DNA of 64,000 nt. Origin: Epichloe hybrida (taxonomy: Eukaryota; Ascomycota; Sordariomycetes; Hypocreales; Clavicipitaceae). The stretch is taken from assembly GCA_019022495.1 (NCBI GenBank), contig JAFEKR010000003.1, positions 558,001-622,000 of the forward strand, in the 5' to 3' direction. The notes under the pieces are model-generated. The model was given only the letters and a program-made list of their open reading frames with translations. It was not told the DNA's origin and did no database searches. A program made the position numbers and the translations under genes. Below, in pieces: positions 12,245 to 26,161 of this stretch (positions are counted from its first letter, which is position 1; each line of letters begins with the position of its first letter).

Positions 12245-13404
12245 GTCTCAAGGTTTCGAAACGTAGAGCTGCGCAACGTGGCTTCGCGCCTTGGGTTAAG
12301 GACAAGTTGGCGATTCCGTGGGATTTATTTGCTGGGATGGCTGGGATGGACGGGTCGGCTGGTCGGCTGCTGGTCGGCTGCTGGCCGGCTGCTGGTCGAG
12401 TGGTGGCGTGTCTCGAACCGAAGCTCGACTCGTAGTGGAAATGCTCTGGCCAGAGCAATTGAAGGGGGTGCCGTTGCTGTGGGAGAAGCAGCCTTGCCTC
12501 GACATCTGTGTTCGGTGGTCGGTCATGGTCATGGACTCATGGGGAAAGCTGGGCTGTGGTCGGCCAACGTTGAACTATGTACGGAGTACCGAGTACGGAC
12601 TACTGAACCCCGCGACTTGACGCGTGCCCCACTCACTTCACTTGCTCCGTTCCGTACATACATAATATGCAATACTCGAGGAGAAAAGGAGAAAAAAGCG
12701 CGTGGAGGGGTTCGCGCCAGACACCAAGTAGCACGAGTGCGTTCCGAGGACAACGTTGACATCAATCAACCTTCACTTGTGCAGTATCGCAGCCGGCACG
12801 CATTTTGCTTCTTCATTTCATGTTTCATCTGTACTAACAGCCAGCCAGCTGATCATTTAACCGCCTCGTGGGCTTCCAAGAACGCCATGCCAGGCAGGGC
12901 ACATCCCCCAGGCCAGCCATGGTAAACCTCATGTCTGCACAAAGACCCGCCGCCATCATGATGATATCTCATCAGAGTATAATTTGATCATCCGAGACCC
13001 TTGACCATTGCATGCGTCTCTGCTGGGGATATCAAAGCAAATAAATGGAACAAAGGGTGGAGAAAAGGCACAAAGGAGAAAAGAAATGAGACGAGTAGGA
13101 GTCCTCGTGGGGACTTTACCCGTCGATTGTAGAAGCGAAATCTGCTGCCCGTGCTGCCTCGAGTGGCATGTAATTTCTGTCCTGTTGTTGTTTCAAAAGT
13201 GACAGAATGTTGCTGCGCCAGCGGAGCTGTCGGTGAAACGTCTGTTGATCCGCACACCCAATCAATCCATGCCGTGGATTGTTTTTCCGGGCGTGTCGTG
13301 TTGTACCCTCAATTCCGGTGGGAGGAAGGGAAGGGCGAGAGAGCGAGAAGAAACGTGGTTTGTTTGCCGCTCAGTCAGTTCTCCGTAGGAGATGAACAGA
13401 TTGC
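12245..13404. other. Intergenic region upstream of DPB4
   Basis: Contains the DPB4 promoter and the 3' flank of the membrane protein gene. One copy of TACGGAGTA is at 12580-12588, followed by a related GAGTACGGACTA. GGTCGGCTGCTGG-type repeats occur near 12355-12400. No gene seen. Confidence 0.55.
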
Positions 13405-14253
13405 TCAGCCTATGGCTCGGCCGATTTCGGACTTGTGTATCAGAGGACGGGGAGACAGGCCGCCGAGGAGGATGTCTTCATCCGCGGAGCCCCGTCGAGG
13501 GGGGGTGGAGTGAGACGAATATACGCCTCGGTCGGCAAGCTGTGTTGTGGGAAAGAACGTATCGGCTGATCGCCGAGGAGGTAGCTGATGGTCCACACTT
13601 TGGCCGTACCAGGGATCACGGGGCGACATTGTGGCTCGCGTGCTTTTGGATCGGGCGTGGAGGGGGGAGGGCGGCGACTTGGCCAGTCGCGCGGTATGGC
13701 GCTTTGGCTGTGAAATGAATGCATCTTCTCCTTGGACGGTCTCATCGGTGAGGCCCGGTCTGGAGTTTGGCGCTCGGGCAAGGACCGGAACCGGAGGCAA
13801 GTCCATGCTGTCTTGACTCGGAGTGGTCGGCATCATGGGCCTATCTTCAGACAACCGAGAGCTGTGGTGTAAGGAATTGTGATATATAATGACGCCGGCT
13901 GGCTTTGGAATAGAACCGAGGGAGGCGCTCGGTCTGTGACCTTGGTAGCTCCCTGTTCGCGCTTGTTGATCATGCGTGGTTTCGTTTTCAGACGGCTTCT
14001 CGCTTGCTCCTCGATCTACTTTCCAGGACTGGATTTCTTCATCGTCAATTGGCGTGATACCTCGCTTGAAGAGTCTTGCTCTCCGCCTTCGCGCTCGGCA
14101 GCACAGGGCAGCCGCCAAAGCAATGAGTAAAGCGGATGGGATGATTGTTGTCAGGATAATGGTCAGACTCCGTGTCGAGACTCGGCCGGCCATCTTGACT
14201 CTCGACTCCCGCCGTTCTATGGCGGTCTTCCGGTAACTTCTCGTCGTCGCCAC
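13405..14253 (-). CDS. Unrecognised single-pass membrane protein, Ser/Pro-rich tail
   Basis: Single exon, 282 aa. A hydrophobic segment at about residues 30-52 (LTIILTTIIPSALLIALAAAL) is followed at once by CCRARRRRAR, which fits a signal anchor with a cytosolic tail and possible palmitoylated cysteines. The rest is hydrophilic and rich in Ser, Pro and Arg, with likely phosphorylation sites, and ends in a tidy motif LIHKSEIGRAIG. I do not recognise the family. The arrangement resembles small ascomycete membrane proteins of unknown function. Met21 just before the hydrophobic segment is an alternative start. Support for it being real: the length of the open frame, an ordered domain layout and codon use like its neighbours. 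Confidence 0.7.
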   Translation of the reverse strand: MATTRSYRKTAIERRESRVKMAGRVSTRSLTIILTTIIPSALLIALAAALCCRARRRRARLFKRGITPIDDEEIQSWKVDRGASEKPSENETTHDQQARTGSYQGHRPSASLGSIPKPAGVIIYHNSLHHSSRLSEDRPMMPTTPSQDSMDLPPVPVLARAPNSRPGLTDETVQGEDAFISQPKRHTARLAKSPPSPLHARSKSTRATMSPRDPWYGQSVDHQLPPRRSADTFFPTTQLADRGVYSSHSTPPRRGSADEDILLGGLSPRPLIHKSEIGRAIG

Positions 14254-17200
14254 TCTCCATTCAGCGAGCCCCCAAGTAAACCAAGGCGGAAGGCGCTGTA
14301 TGTATCAAGACTCAGGCACCGGTTTTTCGTGATGGGGACGTAATTGCTCAAAAGAATGCTGGCTCGAGTGGTGTAAATTTGACCAATAGAAATGGTGTTG
14401 AAAATGAGGGGCTATGTATTCTTGTTCAAGACGGCGTGGTCGAGGTGCAAATACAGGAAGCGCTTGGCTGTAACTTTGAAGAGCATCATGGGCATGAAAC
14501 AGGCGCCACTTGCATATGGACATGGAGAAGCCAGACTCAAACGCACAGAAGATATGGCCAGGCACGCACGCCCTGCAGGAGCAGGAGCAGGACCGGGGCA
14601 GTAAATTGAGATGAAGCGGGAGGGGAGACGGAGATGATATATAAAATACGCTGAAAGGCTGCGCACGGAACCGCCTGGCGTCAATTGTACAAAGCCACCG
14701 AGAACGAGTCGGTGGTGCGAGTGCGTGCGTGCGTGCGTGAGTGCGTGAGAGACGGACAAGGTGTGTGTGGACTTGCAGTACATACACCCACCACCACGAC
14801 CACGCAACGGGAACCAGGGTGGGGGGGGTGTGAGGTGTGTGAGGGGTGGGAAAGACACGAACGATGGAGTCAGCAGATTGCTGCAGTCAATCTGCAGTTA
14901 TTATGTAATCAGCAATCAACAGTCTGGACATGGGTCATGACGGACTGCCCTGGCCATCATCACCGGTCTCTCGGATGGGCCCTGCGGATAATGGATGAAC
15001 ATCCGTATCGACCGCTGCTGCTGCCGGGTGACTGGATAAAAGTCCTGACCAACTTGCAGACTTGGCCGTCGTCGTCGAGACCTGTCTGTTAGTCATCTTT
15101 CCATGGCACTCACTGTCAGACAACCTCGCATGCATCAGCGATGATGGCCGAGCCGAGCAATCCTGCACTTGAGCATGGGCCCGTCTTTGCCTGAGGCTGA
15201 CGCCGTCCTCCTTTGCGCAATACGACAGATATGTAATCCGTATGAGGTAGGCACAAGCCCGTATTACAGTGCGGCATTCGGTCAACAACTCGACGAGAAG
15301 GTGACGAGACCTACCAGAAACGCCGTCGTTGTGGGTTGCGGTGTTCCACCACCAGGGCCGAGCAGGGCCGGTAATATTAACATCATCATGGCCAAGAGAA
15401 GGAATGTGGCATGGCAGCAGTGGCGTGGCAGCAGGGGCGGGGCCAGAGTGGCGGGGCGGTCAACAAAGGTCGAGGGATGGGTCGAGGCATCTGAATCGAT
15501 GAATCAGGGTGCATGCCCATTCATGCATGGGCTTGTTCCAGGAGTGCTTTGCAGGATCATGAGCACTGGGGCAGAGCTTGATAGCACATCGAGCTGCATG
15601 TTCATCTGAGCACGTTGGCACGTTGGCCACGTTGTGTGCACGTTGTGTGCACGTTGTGTGCCTCGTCATCATCATCATTCAACGGAGCTGCTTCGTACCT
15701 GACCGACCACACCGCCTGCCACACCAATGCACCATTTATCTTATTCTCGTGCAGTAGTAATACGGAGTAATCAATGCACGTAATTAGTAAGGCAGGCGCG
15801 ATGATCAACCTCTCGCCACGCTCTCGCCACGCTCTTGCCACGCTCTTTCCACAGATGAAGTCTACACACTCACGCCCACCGATTCCGTGCAGAACAGAGC
15901 TAAACGGAACAAACCAGAATAGGTGAGACTTGCTATTTCGGTGAAGACAAAGAGGATTGTTCTCGTGGCCGACATGACTACGGAGCATTCTGAGGAAGCT
16001 GAGGAAGCGGGCAGCTGAGCCCTGAGACCTTTTGCTCCACACACGATGAAGCTTGTTGGACTAAGAATAGGATGATGACGAGCAAACAACGCCGACAACT
16101 TGCAACAATCCATCGACATACAAACGCTACCAGCCCCCCCCTTCCCCGACCCCACTACATGACTGCGTGGCGCATGTTAATAATCCGCTCTTTCTGTTTC
16201 TGCTATAAAAAGCAAGGCAGATGCAAGCACGACGGGTACAGATGGAAGGAAGCACGGGTAGTGGAAAGTAAACATGGCAATATCGACGGACCTGTTTCAT
16301 ATTTTCGGGCGCACACTCCATTCATGGTATCAACACCTTTCCTAGACGATAACAACGACAACAATTGCGTGCGCCCTGCATGATGCAGCCGTTATTTAGC
16401 CTGACCCTGCACACGGCCTTATTGCAACGGGCGAGACGGCGCTTCCCGCTTCTTTCTCCTCGCAATGTGGTTGGCTATGCCGACTTTGCTTCAGATAACC
16501 AAGAAAATTAACCGCTCTCGCTCAACCGATTCGACTGTTTCGTTTTCGTGGTGGAGCACGGGAGCACTAGAGATGGCCATGAACAACTATCGGTGTTTGG
16601 ATCAAATTTAAGGTGCACGGTTTTAAATCATGGGATTCCCAGATTCCTCCGTGTACGGGGAATGGAGCCTCGCAACGCAAGCGATGCCCGTTATGTATGC
16701 CACGGATAGCTATCGTGTCGTTGCGGTGCCTGGTCCATAAGTATGGAGTCCCGTCCGTCCAGATCGAACGGAATCAAGACGATTGCGTTGTTGGATGGGG
16801 GCCGAATTGAAATAGAAGAGGGGTAATGGTAATGTTCACCGCTCCTTTCCTATTATGTAAGTCATGCATGTCGGGAGGACGATGTTTCTGCTACTGCAAG
16901 GGGCCAGGAACCAGGAACCAGCGGAACAGAGAAGGGAGACTGGGAGATGGAGATGGGAAATGGTAAAATGGGGAATGGAGTTCTGGTCGTTCATCAACGT
17001 TCCCACGTCCCGCGCGGGCCGCCAAAGGAGGGGAGGGGCCATTGTGGCCGGCCGTCTGGTTCGACTACTCCGTTCAAGTGGCTGCGCTATGCAAGGCTAT
17101 CGACGACTCCATGCCTAGGATTGGCATTCCTCGTGACCATGAAACGAGGTCAACTGAGTCATTAGCGTCATTAGTCGGGCCTGGGATTTGGGGTCTGGTG

Positions 17201-20146
17201 CAGATGCTGTTGGACCAGAACAAGGCACGGTCGCGTCGTTTCTTCGGATCGTCATCGTCAATGAACAAATCCACCAATCTTCCCGCGCAAAAGATGGACT
17301 ACCACGCCATGCGTGTCCGCACAGATCCCCCCGTGGGAGGCTTACATAGCCACCCAGTTCAGGTCGACGTCGATTGGGTGTGCCATCGTCCACAAAGCCT
17401 GCGTATGCGTGGGTGAGTGCCAATCAAGAACCAGTTGCAAGTGCCTCTCAAAAGTGACAGCGCCATTTGGCTAATACATATTACGGCTGCTTTACTCCGC
17501 CAACCTTGTAATACACCGAGCAGATGCGACAGACAGCGACGCGGGACACCGACCCAGGGCGAACTGTTGTTTAGGGGCCCTATTCGAACCTCACTGTCCT
17601 TACTGTCAGCCTTGTTGTCTTGTGAATGAAACATGTCGAGCACCATCACGAATCGTTACAGCCTTGCATCCGCATCATGCGACTCGTGCCGATCCGTTTC
17701 GTGTGAGTTGGACCGAGCGACGTAACATCGAGACGAGTGAAACCTCAATATAGGGATGAGGGTTTCCATTGCTGACCGAGATGCGTCATTCGACCGCAGT
17801 AAGTATTATGGGGGTAGTTCTTTGTCATGCTACGAGTTCTCCCTTGACTAATAGAGGGCATCTTGGCAGACGGTCTCCCTCTGTAGACTATGTCGTGACC
17901 TCAGCCTCATGCAGGCGGACTCTGAGGACCATTCCCATCGGGCCTCAATGCATATGCGGTTCATGCTCACTTTACTGATCATACGGAAACACGGCCCCCA
18001 AAAAGCTCCACTTGGCTGCCATTGCTGGACCTCTGCATCTGAGAGGGTTGGAGCAGAGGGTTGGAGCAGATGGACTGGCATTCGCTGACTTGTTTGTCTC
18101 GTCACGGACATGGCTCCGTATAATATGCCTTGGTATATGCCTCCGTGTTGTATGCTGGAAAACGAAGACGCTAGCCTGGCAACTCAGCATGAAGAAGTCG
18201 GTGCAGATTTAACATGATCAATCTTCTTTTCCTTGCATGGAGCCATCACCATGAGTATCAATTACATGGTAGCCTGCTCCCAAGTATTGGCTGCTGATGG
18301 CACGTGTCAACATGATCTAACGAAACCCAAGGGAACGGTCCATCCATGGTCAATATGCATGCAGTGCGCCAATCGGACAGCAGAAGGCAGGAAGAGCAGG
18401 CCTGCCAACTGCCGGGGGAAGCGACTACATACGTGGGAGATGCCAGCCCTTCCGATGATGCCAGTCACGCCGCTCGAATCCTTCAAGTCGCGAGAAGCAG
18501 TCGCTAGAAGGAGAAGCGACCAACAGGAGCACAGGAGATACGAGACGAAATGAGTGCATCTCCGTGCCTCTTGATTCCCAAAAGGAAACAGCTCAGTGGT
18601 GTCTCGGATTGGCGAGTGGTCAGAGAACCTCGGTCTTTGGCGAATTAAGGCCCGACGGCCACACAACTTGGTACAATTCAATGGCTTCGTCGAAGAAGGC
18701 TTTCAAGGCTATGGAGCCACGTCCGCTCGGCGGTCTCGCCATCGTAGTCGGGGCATCCCAGCCCCTCGTGCTATAGATGAAATTATAATGTCATTGACTG
18801 TTGACATGGGGGCGGGGACAAGTACATGGTGACTTGTCCAAGGCTCAAGATGCGGCATCTTCCGTGTCCAAGTCCAGGAGATTTACAAAGTCTCATATTA
18901 GATGACTTCTTTGGTGCGGCATCCATGTTCTTCCACGTTCCATGCTTGCGCAGTCGGGCGTCTCGGGCAGAATTGCCACATTTTCTGTGACCAGCATGCC
19001 GTGCAATTCTTGGACACTTTCACTTCAGAAGCCTCGTCCCCGTCGTCGGCACAAACTACAATGTAACCTTGGTCGGCGACGCTGCCAAGAGGGGCCTGCG
19101 TAGATGTACGGATTTGTTCATTGACAGGGCAACTTTGAATCTTTCCGGTGCTGCCTTCCCGTTGCGACTCGAGGGCCGGGCCGGACCCGTCAAAACCAAA
19201 TGCATGCTACGTCCGTAGAAGAGGGTATCACGGATCTTTCCATGAGGCGTCAAAGATTTTGCCCCCAGTCAACAGGCATGCATTGTATATGCTTGGGGTT
19301 GGGATATTACGCTACCAGAAAGATTCTCGCTATAGGCCGGGGGATACAATGTGGGCGGCCTTTTATCGCAGTTGTGGCACGTGACTTGGGGAAAAGATGT
19401 CACAGGTTGATGTATGAAGGGAGAGAAAAGGACTGAATCAGGGCTGCTTTCTATTGCAAAACATGGAAGGGCAAAAGCTCCTCTTTTATAGGGAAATCAG
19501 TCGTAGTAGAACTCGTGCATGATGCTTCTTGTTATGATACGTACATATATCGCGTTTGGCGACGTGCATTTTCAGCTGCCCTGATACGGTCATAAGCGCG
19601 CATCACGCGCGATCGACTCTTTTACCCGCTGCCGGGCGACACCTGTGCTATATTCCCCCGCCTTGCGCACACGTGACTATCTAGCAGCTAGGCAGCTGCG
19701 CTTAGTCATCCAAGTATCCATCCACCATATGGTGGCACCTTGTCACTGACCTCTTATGCTCCTGACATTAGTGTCCAATAATCGCACTTACGACATGTAA
19801 ATAACACTGCAAAAGTCGTGCATATAAATCCCGCTTGTGTAAGAGATCTTCTTTTTTTTCAAAACAGGCCGTTCATTAATTTGATTTGTGAGGTGTTTTG
19901 TTTGATAAAGGGGGTGTTGTTGCAAGGCACCCTCACCCCCAGGGTAGGTTACCTATCGCGGCAAAGCCATGATGACGGCTTTTTTCCTCTTCTCAAATCC
20001 AGAAACCAACCCATCAGGGCCCATCACCACCCACCCACCCGTCCTTCCTCATCCAACCTCGAACCCGACTCCTTCCCGCCCCCGATATCAAAACAAGAGG
20101 CTCGATCGAGGAACCAGCCCCATCGCAGCCTATATATATATACACA
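14254..20146. other. Gene-poor interval of about 5.9 kb
   Basis: No convincing coding region: open frames are under 150 codons, with no domain or plausible exon joins. It contains a GTGC/GTGA-rich run near 14717-14750, short CACGTTG tandem repeats at 15611-15661, TACGGAGTA at 15761-15769, a duplicated GGTTGGAGCAGA near 18046-18070, and the PRP11 promoter at the right end. I see no strong AT-richness or other mark of heavy RIP. Confidence 0.5.
15611..15661. repeat. Tandem CACGTTGG / CACGTTGTGTG units
   Basis: Short tandem units: two of CACGTTGG type, then three of CACGTTGTGTG, in non-coding sequence. No further role seen. Confidence 0.85.
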
Positions 20147-20884
20147 ATGGACTACCAAAACCGCGCGGGCTCCAAATTCGGAGGCGGCGGCGTAGCCTCC
20201 CACTCGGCCAGCAACGCCGACCGCCGCGAGCGACTCCGCAAGCTCGCCCTCGAAACCATCGACCTCGACAAGGACCCCTACTTCTTCAAGAACCACGTCG
20301 GCTCCTTCGAGTGCCGCCTCTGCCTGACGGTCCACCAGAACGACGGGTCGTACCTCGCCCACACCCAGGGCAAGAAGCACCAGACCAACCTCGCCCGCCG
20401 CGCCGCGCGCGAGCAAAAGGAGGGCAGGCAGAACATCGACCCAGCGACCGGCCTCCCCACGAGCGTCGCCGCCAGCTTCGGCGCCTCCTCCAAGCGCGCC
20501 GCCGCCGCCGCCGCCGCCCTCAAGATCGGCCGCCCCGGCTACAAGATCACCAAGATCCGCGACCCCGTCACCAGGCAGCAGGGCCTGCTGTTCCAGCTGC
20601 AGTACCCCGACGCCGGCGCCGACATGACGCCAAAGTGGCAGGTCATGAACGCCTTTGCCCAGAGGGTCGAGGACCCGGACAAGAGGTTCCAGTACCTGCT
20701 CGTTGCCGCGGACCCCTACGAGACGGTCGGCTTCAAGATCCCTGCGAGGGAGCTGGACAAGAGGGAGGAGAGGCAGTTCTGCTTCTGGGACCCGGATGCC
20801 AAGGAATTCTGGATACAGGTCATGTTTATGACGGAGAGAGAGGAGAGGTTTAATGCTGCGCCGGGGTTGGCGGCGAGGAAATGA
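20147..20884 (+). CDS. PRP11: Splicing factor 3a subunit 2 (SF3a66 / Prp11)
   Basis: Single exon, 245 aa, close to the length of the conserved SF3a66 core without the metazoan Pro-rich tail. With Prp9 and Prp21 it forms SF3a, which helps bring U2 snRNP to the branch site. The N-terminus MDYQNRAGSKFGGGGVAS is the family signature. It is followed by a matrin-type C2H2 zinc finger at about residues 52-80 (FECRLCLTVHQNDGSYLAHTQGKKH), with the two Cys and two His visible. An Ala-rich linker at about 115-125 precedes the conserved region IGRPGYKITKIRDP, and the C-terminus contains FCFWDPDAKEFWIQVMF. A TATATATATACACA stretch lies directly before the ATG, too close to be a classical TATA box. Confidence 0.97.
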   Translation: MDYQNRAGSKFGGGGVASHSASNADRRERLRKLALETIDLDKDPYFFKNHVGSFECRLCLTVHQNDGSYLAHTQGKKHQTNLARRAAREQKEGRQNIDPATGLPTSVAASFGASSKRAAAAAAALKIGRPGYKITKIRDPVTRQQGLLFQLQYPDAGADMTPKWQVMNAFAQRVEDPDKRFQYLLVAADPYETVGFKIPARELDKREERQFCFWDPDAKEFWIQVMFMTEREERFNAAPGLAARK

Positions 20885-21431
20885 ATCATATCTTGATCAA
20901 ATACGCGCAACCTTACCAACTTAACCCCCCCCCCCCCCTTTTCTTTTGCTCTCTCTCTTCTTTTCTTTTTTTCGTCAACTGTCAGGGCATGGGCTCGGCA
21001 TACATATATACCCCTTTTCTACAATAGCAGACTCTTGTGTACTATATTGTAGACAGACTCTTGATCCTCTTCGCATCATGTTGCATTTTGCAAAAGGCAG
21101 GCTGCATACACGGTCCCATAGGGACATATAGACAAGCCCCTCCTACCTGAACTTGAGATCCAAACGTCACCGTCACAGCGAGTTTCTGCTTCTACATGGC
21201 AGCTTGTGTTGATTGGATTAATACGGCATATTCATGCATAGATGATTTTCCCACACTACAGATTTTTCGCCAAGCTTTCAATAGCCTTGGGTCTCTCTTT
21301 GCCTTCACACGTTGGTTGCAACTACTTTCCCCCTTCTCCACTTACTTGAAACGTTGTCTGCTCGTTCGTCATGATACCAATACGCGGAATGTCAAGCGCT
21401 CTCAGATCAGATGACCCCTGAATATCACCAC
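20885..21431. other. Convergent intergenic region between PRP11 and cot-1
   Basis: Holds the two 3' flanks. A C homopolymer (near 20926-20938) and a CT-rich run follow the PRP11 stop codon. No gene seen. Confidence 0.6.
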
Positions 21432-23652
<2,221 letters not shown>

Positions 23653-24422
23653 CTTGGATGTGAGATCTGATGTGAGATCTGATGCGGTCAAGCAAACAAT
23701 AAGGCAAGCAAAGAGTGACGACGACGACGATGCCGAGCTGTCTGTGTAGGAACTTACTAGGAAGGGGATGGGATGACTCGATGAGACAAGAGGACGTGGT
23801 GTCCAACAAGTGGTGGCGCCACTGCTACGGGGGGGGAGGAATGGGGGGAGGGGGGGTCGCCTTGGCTGCTTGGTTGGGACCAGGGTCAATTGCGGGAGTG
23901 GCCCGGGCAGCAGTAGCAGTGGGCAGAGGCCAGCACCCCCCCTATGCACGCCTATGTACATATGTACGGATTACATACATACATACATATATATGTGCAA
24001 TGTACATCTCCTTGAGTGTGCAGCAGCTTGTGGGTCCGCGAAAGCGTGGTGTAATGCTTTGTACAGGGAAAATTAGCAGTACATTTATTATTAGCCTATT
24101 TATACACAAGCGAATGTACCTCTAATCCACTTCTATCTAATTGGATACAGACCCTAGCTAAGGTGACTCCACAAGCTGCTACACACTCAAGGAGATATGG
24201 CTGTGGCTGGCCCTTATCAGACCGAGCCTCAATTTCTTATCTATTTCTTATCAATTTCTTATCGCGCCTATTTTTTCCCCCGTATCCATTCAGGGCTGAC
24301 GGCCAGCACCTCGACTCCATGTAATATCGGCGGCGGGCGCATTTCAAGCGCCACGAGCCTGTTCTAACTTGTTTCTTCTCATTGTTTCCCCTAGATCTTG
24401 ACCAGATCTCGGTGTCGCCATA
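23653..24422. other. Shared promoter region of cot-1 and TIM54
   Basis: The two genes diverge from here. The region holds the cot-1 leader, a TACA/TATA microsatellite near 23970-23995, and a 191-bp inverted-repeat element at 24006-24196. The TATTTCTTATC words near 24235-24260 are repeated three times. No gene seen. Confidence 0.6.
24006..24196. mobile_element. Short inverted-repeat element (MITE-like), 191 bp
   Basis: The first 31 bases (starting ATCTCCTTGAGTGTG) are the reverse complement of the last 31, with about two mismatches and no gaps. The interior is AT-richer and has no open frame. Layout and size fit a MITE or solo foldback element in the divergent promoter between cot-1 and TIM54. 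Target-site duplication is unclear: an AT dinucleotide flanks both ends if the repeat is taken to begin at CTCC. The superfamily cannot be assigned, and an unusually long promoter hairpin is the alternative. Confidence 0.6.
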
Positions 24423-25823
24423 ATGTCAGATTCCTCGACGCGCCCAGCGAGCGCTGGCGCCGCCAGCCCCAGTCCCAGTCCCGCTGCCTCGACCACGACA
24501 TCTCCGAAGCCTCGTAACCCGGCCCTGAAAATGCTTGGTCTCCCTGCTCTGCCTCGCAAGCTCCCTTCCCGAAACTGGATCATCTTCTGGGCCGTCACCG
24601 GAGCCTTCACCACCGCCATAATCTATGATAAGCGCGAGAAGAACCGCGCCACGGCAAAATGGCGCCGCGCCGTGGAACCTTTGTCCCGAGAGCTCATCGG
24701 CTCTGCCAATGCCCTTCCCCGGAAGCTGACCGTGTACCTGGAGGCTCCGCCTGGTGACGGTTTGCGTGTGGCGCAAGACCATTTCATCGAGTACGTCAAA
24801 CCGGTTCTCGCAGCGTCCGGTCTGGACTGGGATTTTATACAGGGCAGGCAACAAGGCGATGTGAGAGCTGCCGTGGCCGAGAAGATTCGCAGATCTAGGC
24901 TGGCAGATGAGCGCCCGGGAGAGCAGGTCCCTCAGACGGACGACTCCATCGTCGAGGATTTGAGAAAGAGAATGGGTGTCAAGGAGTACGAGGGCATCAA
25001 AGGTGACATTGTCATCGGTCGTCATGCGTGGAAAGAATACGTGCGAGGTGTGCACGAAGGCTGGCTCGGCCCCTTGGATGCACCTCCTCTGCCGGAGCCG
25101 GCCCCCAAGCCCGTCGTGGAAACCATGTCAGACCCAGAATCACCGTCTGCCACGGCCACCGCTGACGACAAAACCGAAGCAAAGCCCGAAGAGGACAAGA
25201 AGCCCGAGGAGAAGAAGGAAGAGAAGCCGTCAAGACCACCCCAGCCTCGCCCACACAACACTCCCCATGACTATGAATCTGCCGCTCTCCCACCGCGTAT
25301 CCCCGCCGAATTCTCCCCCTCGACCGCCATTCCATTCCCCCACCGTCTTGGCTTCACGCAGACACTCGTTCGCCTCGGACGTTTCCTCAACCGCCGCCAT
25401 CTCGCCGACGATATTGGCCGCGAGGTAGCGGCCGTCTGCTTCGCCGCCGCTCGGGACTGGCGCGAAGCCGATGGCCAATACGAGCAACAGCTTGTCCTGG
25501 AGCAAGAAGAGCGGGACTGGCCCAAGAGCGTGTGGAAAGAGGAAGAGCCTAATGCCGAGGAAGAAAAGACGAAAGCTGCCGCGGAACCGCCCAAGGAGCG
25601 AATCTGGACATCTAGCATGGTGATTGACCCCCGCATCGCCCAGCGCATGCGCCGCTTCGAAATCACCCCCGAGGACGAGGCGCGCGCTGCCAAAATAGCT
25701 GTCCCTGAGGAAGAGGTAGAGGGCTGGATCAAGGGCAGTTTGAGGAGCATGTGGCGATGGGGCGCCAGCTCATTCGAGAGCAAACCTAGTGGCCCTAATG
25801 TCGGCAATCTGGATGATGAATAA
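24423..25823 (+). CDS. TIM54: Mitochondrial inner membrane translocase subunit Tim54
   Basis: Single exon, 466 aa, near the usual Tim54 length. Tim54 belongs to the TIM22 carrier translocase, which inserts multi-span carriers into the inner membrane. After a Ser/Ala/Pro-rich start comes the family block NPALKMLGLPALPRKLPSRNWIIFWAV, containing the single transmembrane segment (about 50-70), then YDKREKNRATAKWRRAVEPLSRE facing the intermembrane space. Further conserved pieces are YLEAPPGDGLRVAQDHFIEY, WDFIQGRQQGDVRAAVAEKIR and, in the C-terminal part, LGFTQTLVRLGRFLNRRHLADDIGREV. A Lys/Glu/Pro-rich linker sits in the middle (about 235-285). Divergent from cot-1. Confidence 0.94.
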   Translation: MSDSSTRPASAGAASPSPSPAASTTTSPKPRNPALKMLGLPALPRKLPSRNWIIFWAVTGAFTTAIIYDKREKNRATAKWRRAVEPLSRELIGSANALPRKLTVYLEAPPGDGLRVAQDHFIEYVKPVLAASGLDWDFIQGRQQGDVRAAVAEKIRRSRLADERPGEQVPQTDDSIVEDLRKRMGVKEYEGIKGDIVIGRHAWKEYVRGVHEGWLGPLDAPPLPEPAPKPVVETMSDPESPSATATADDKTEAKPEEDKKPEEKKEEKPSRPPQPRPHNTPHDYESAALPPRIPAEFSPSTAIPFPHRLGFTQTLVRLGRFLNRRHLADDIGREVAAVCFAAARDWREADGQYEQQLVLEQEERDWPKSVWKEEEPNAEEEKTKAAAEPPKERIWTSSMVIDPRIAQRMRRFEITPEDEARAAKIAVPEEEVEGWIKGSLRSMWRWGASSFESKPSGPNVGNLDDE

Positions 25824-26161
25824 GGAGTAACCCCCATTCTATTTACGCAATGGAATAGCTGAGGAAGAATCACTCCCCCCAAAAGCGCTCAGATGCGACT
25901 GTACGATTATTTTTTTCTGTATACTATGCTCCTTTCTGGGGGTAATCCAGACGTGAGGAAAAAAAAGAGGCCGCCACGTGTACATGTTTTGTAAGATATC
26001 TAGATGGAGGAGGTCATGGTTAGCTCAGAAACGGGTCATTCTGCAGACATCATCTACTCAATGTACACCACGAACCATCGCAGATCTACCTCCCCCTTCC
26101 TTCTTCTGTCAATGATTCCGTGTCCCGTATATTCATTCCTTCGTTACCAGACCGCTTATCA
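25824..26161. other. Convergent 3' intergenic, TIM54 / NIP30 gene
   Basis: Short interval between two converging genes. It contains small T and A runs and nothing gene-like. Confidence 0.6.

Noticed and set aside
14254..20146. Possible RIP-degraded transposon in the gene-poor zone
   Set aside because: The region is not notably AT-rich, and I see no relics of transposase or reverse transcriptase in any frame.
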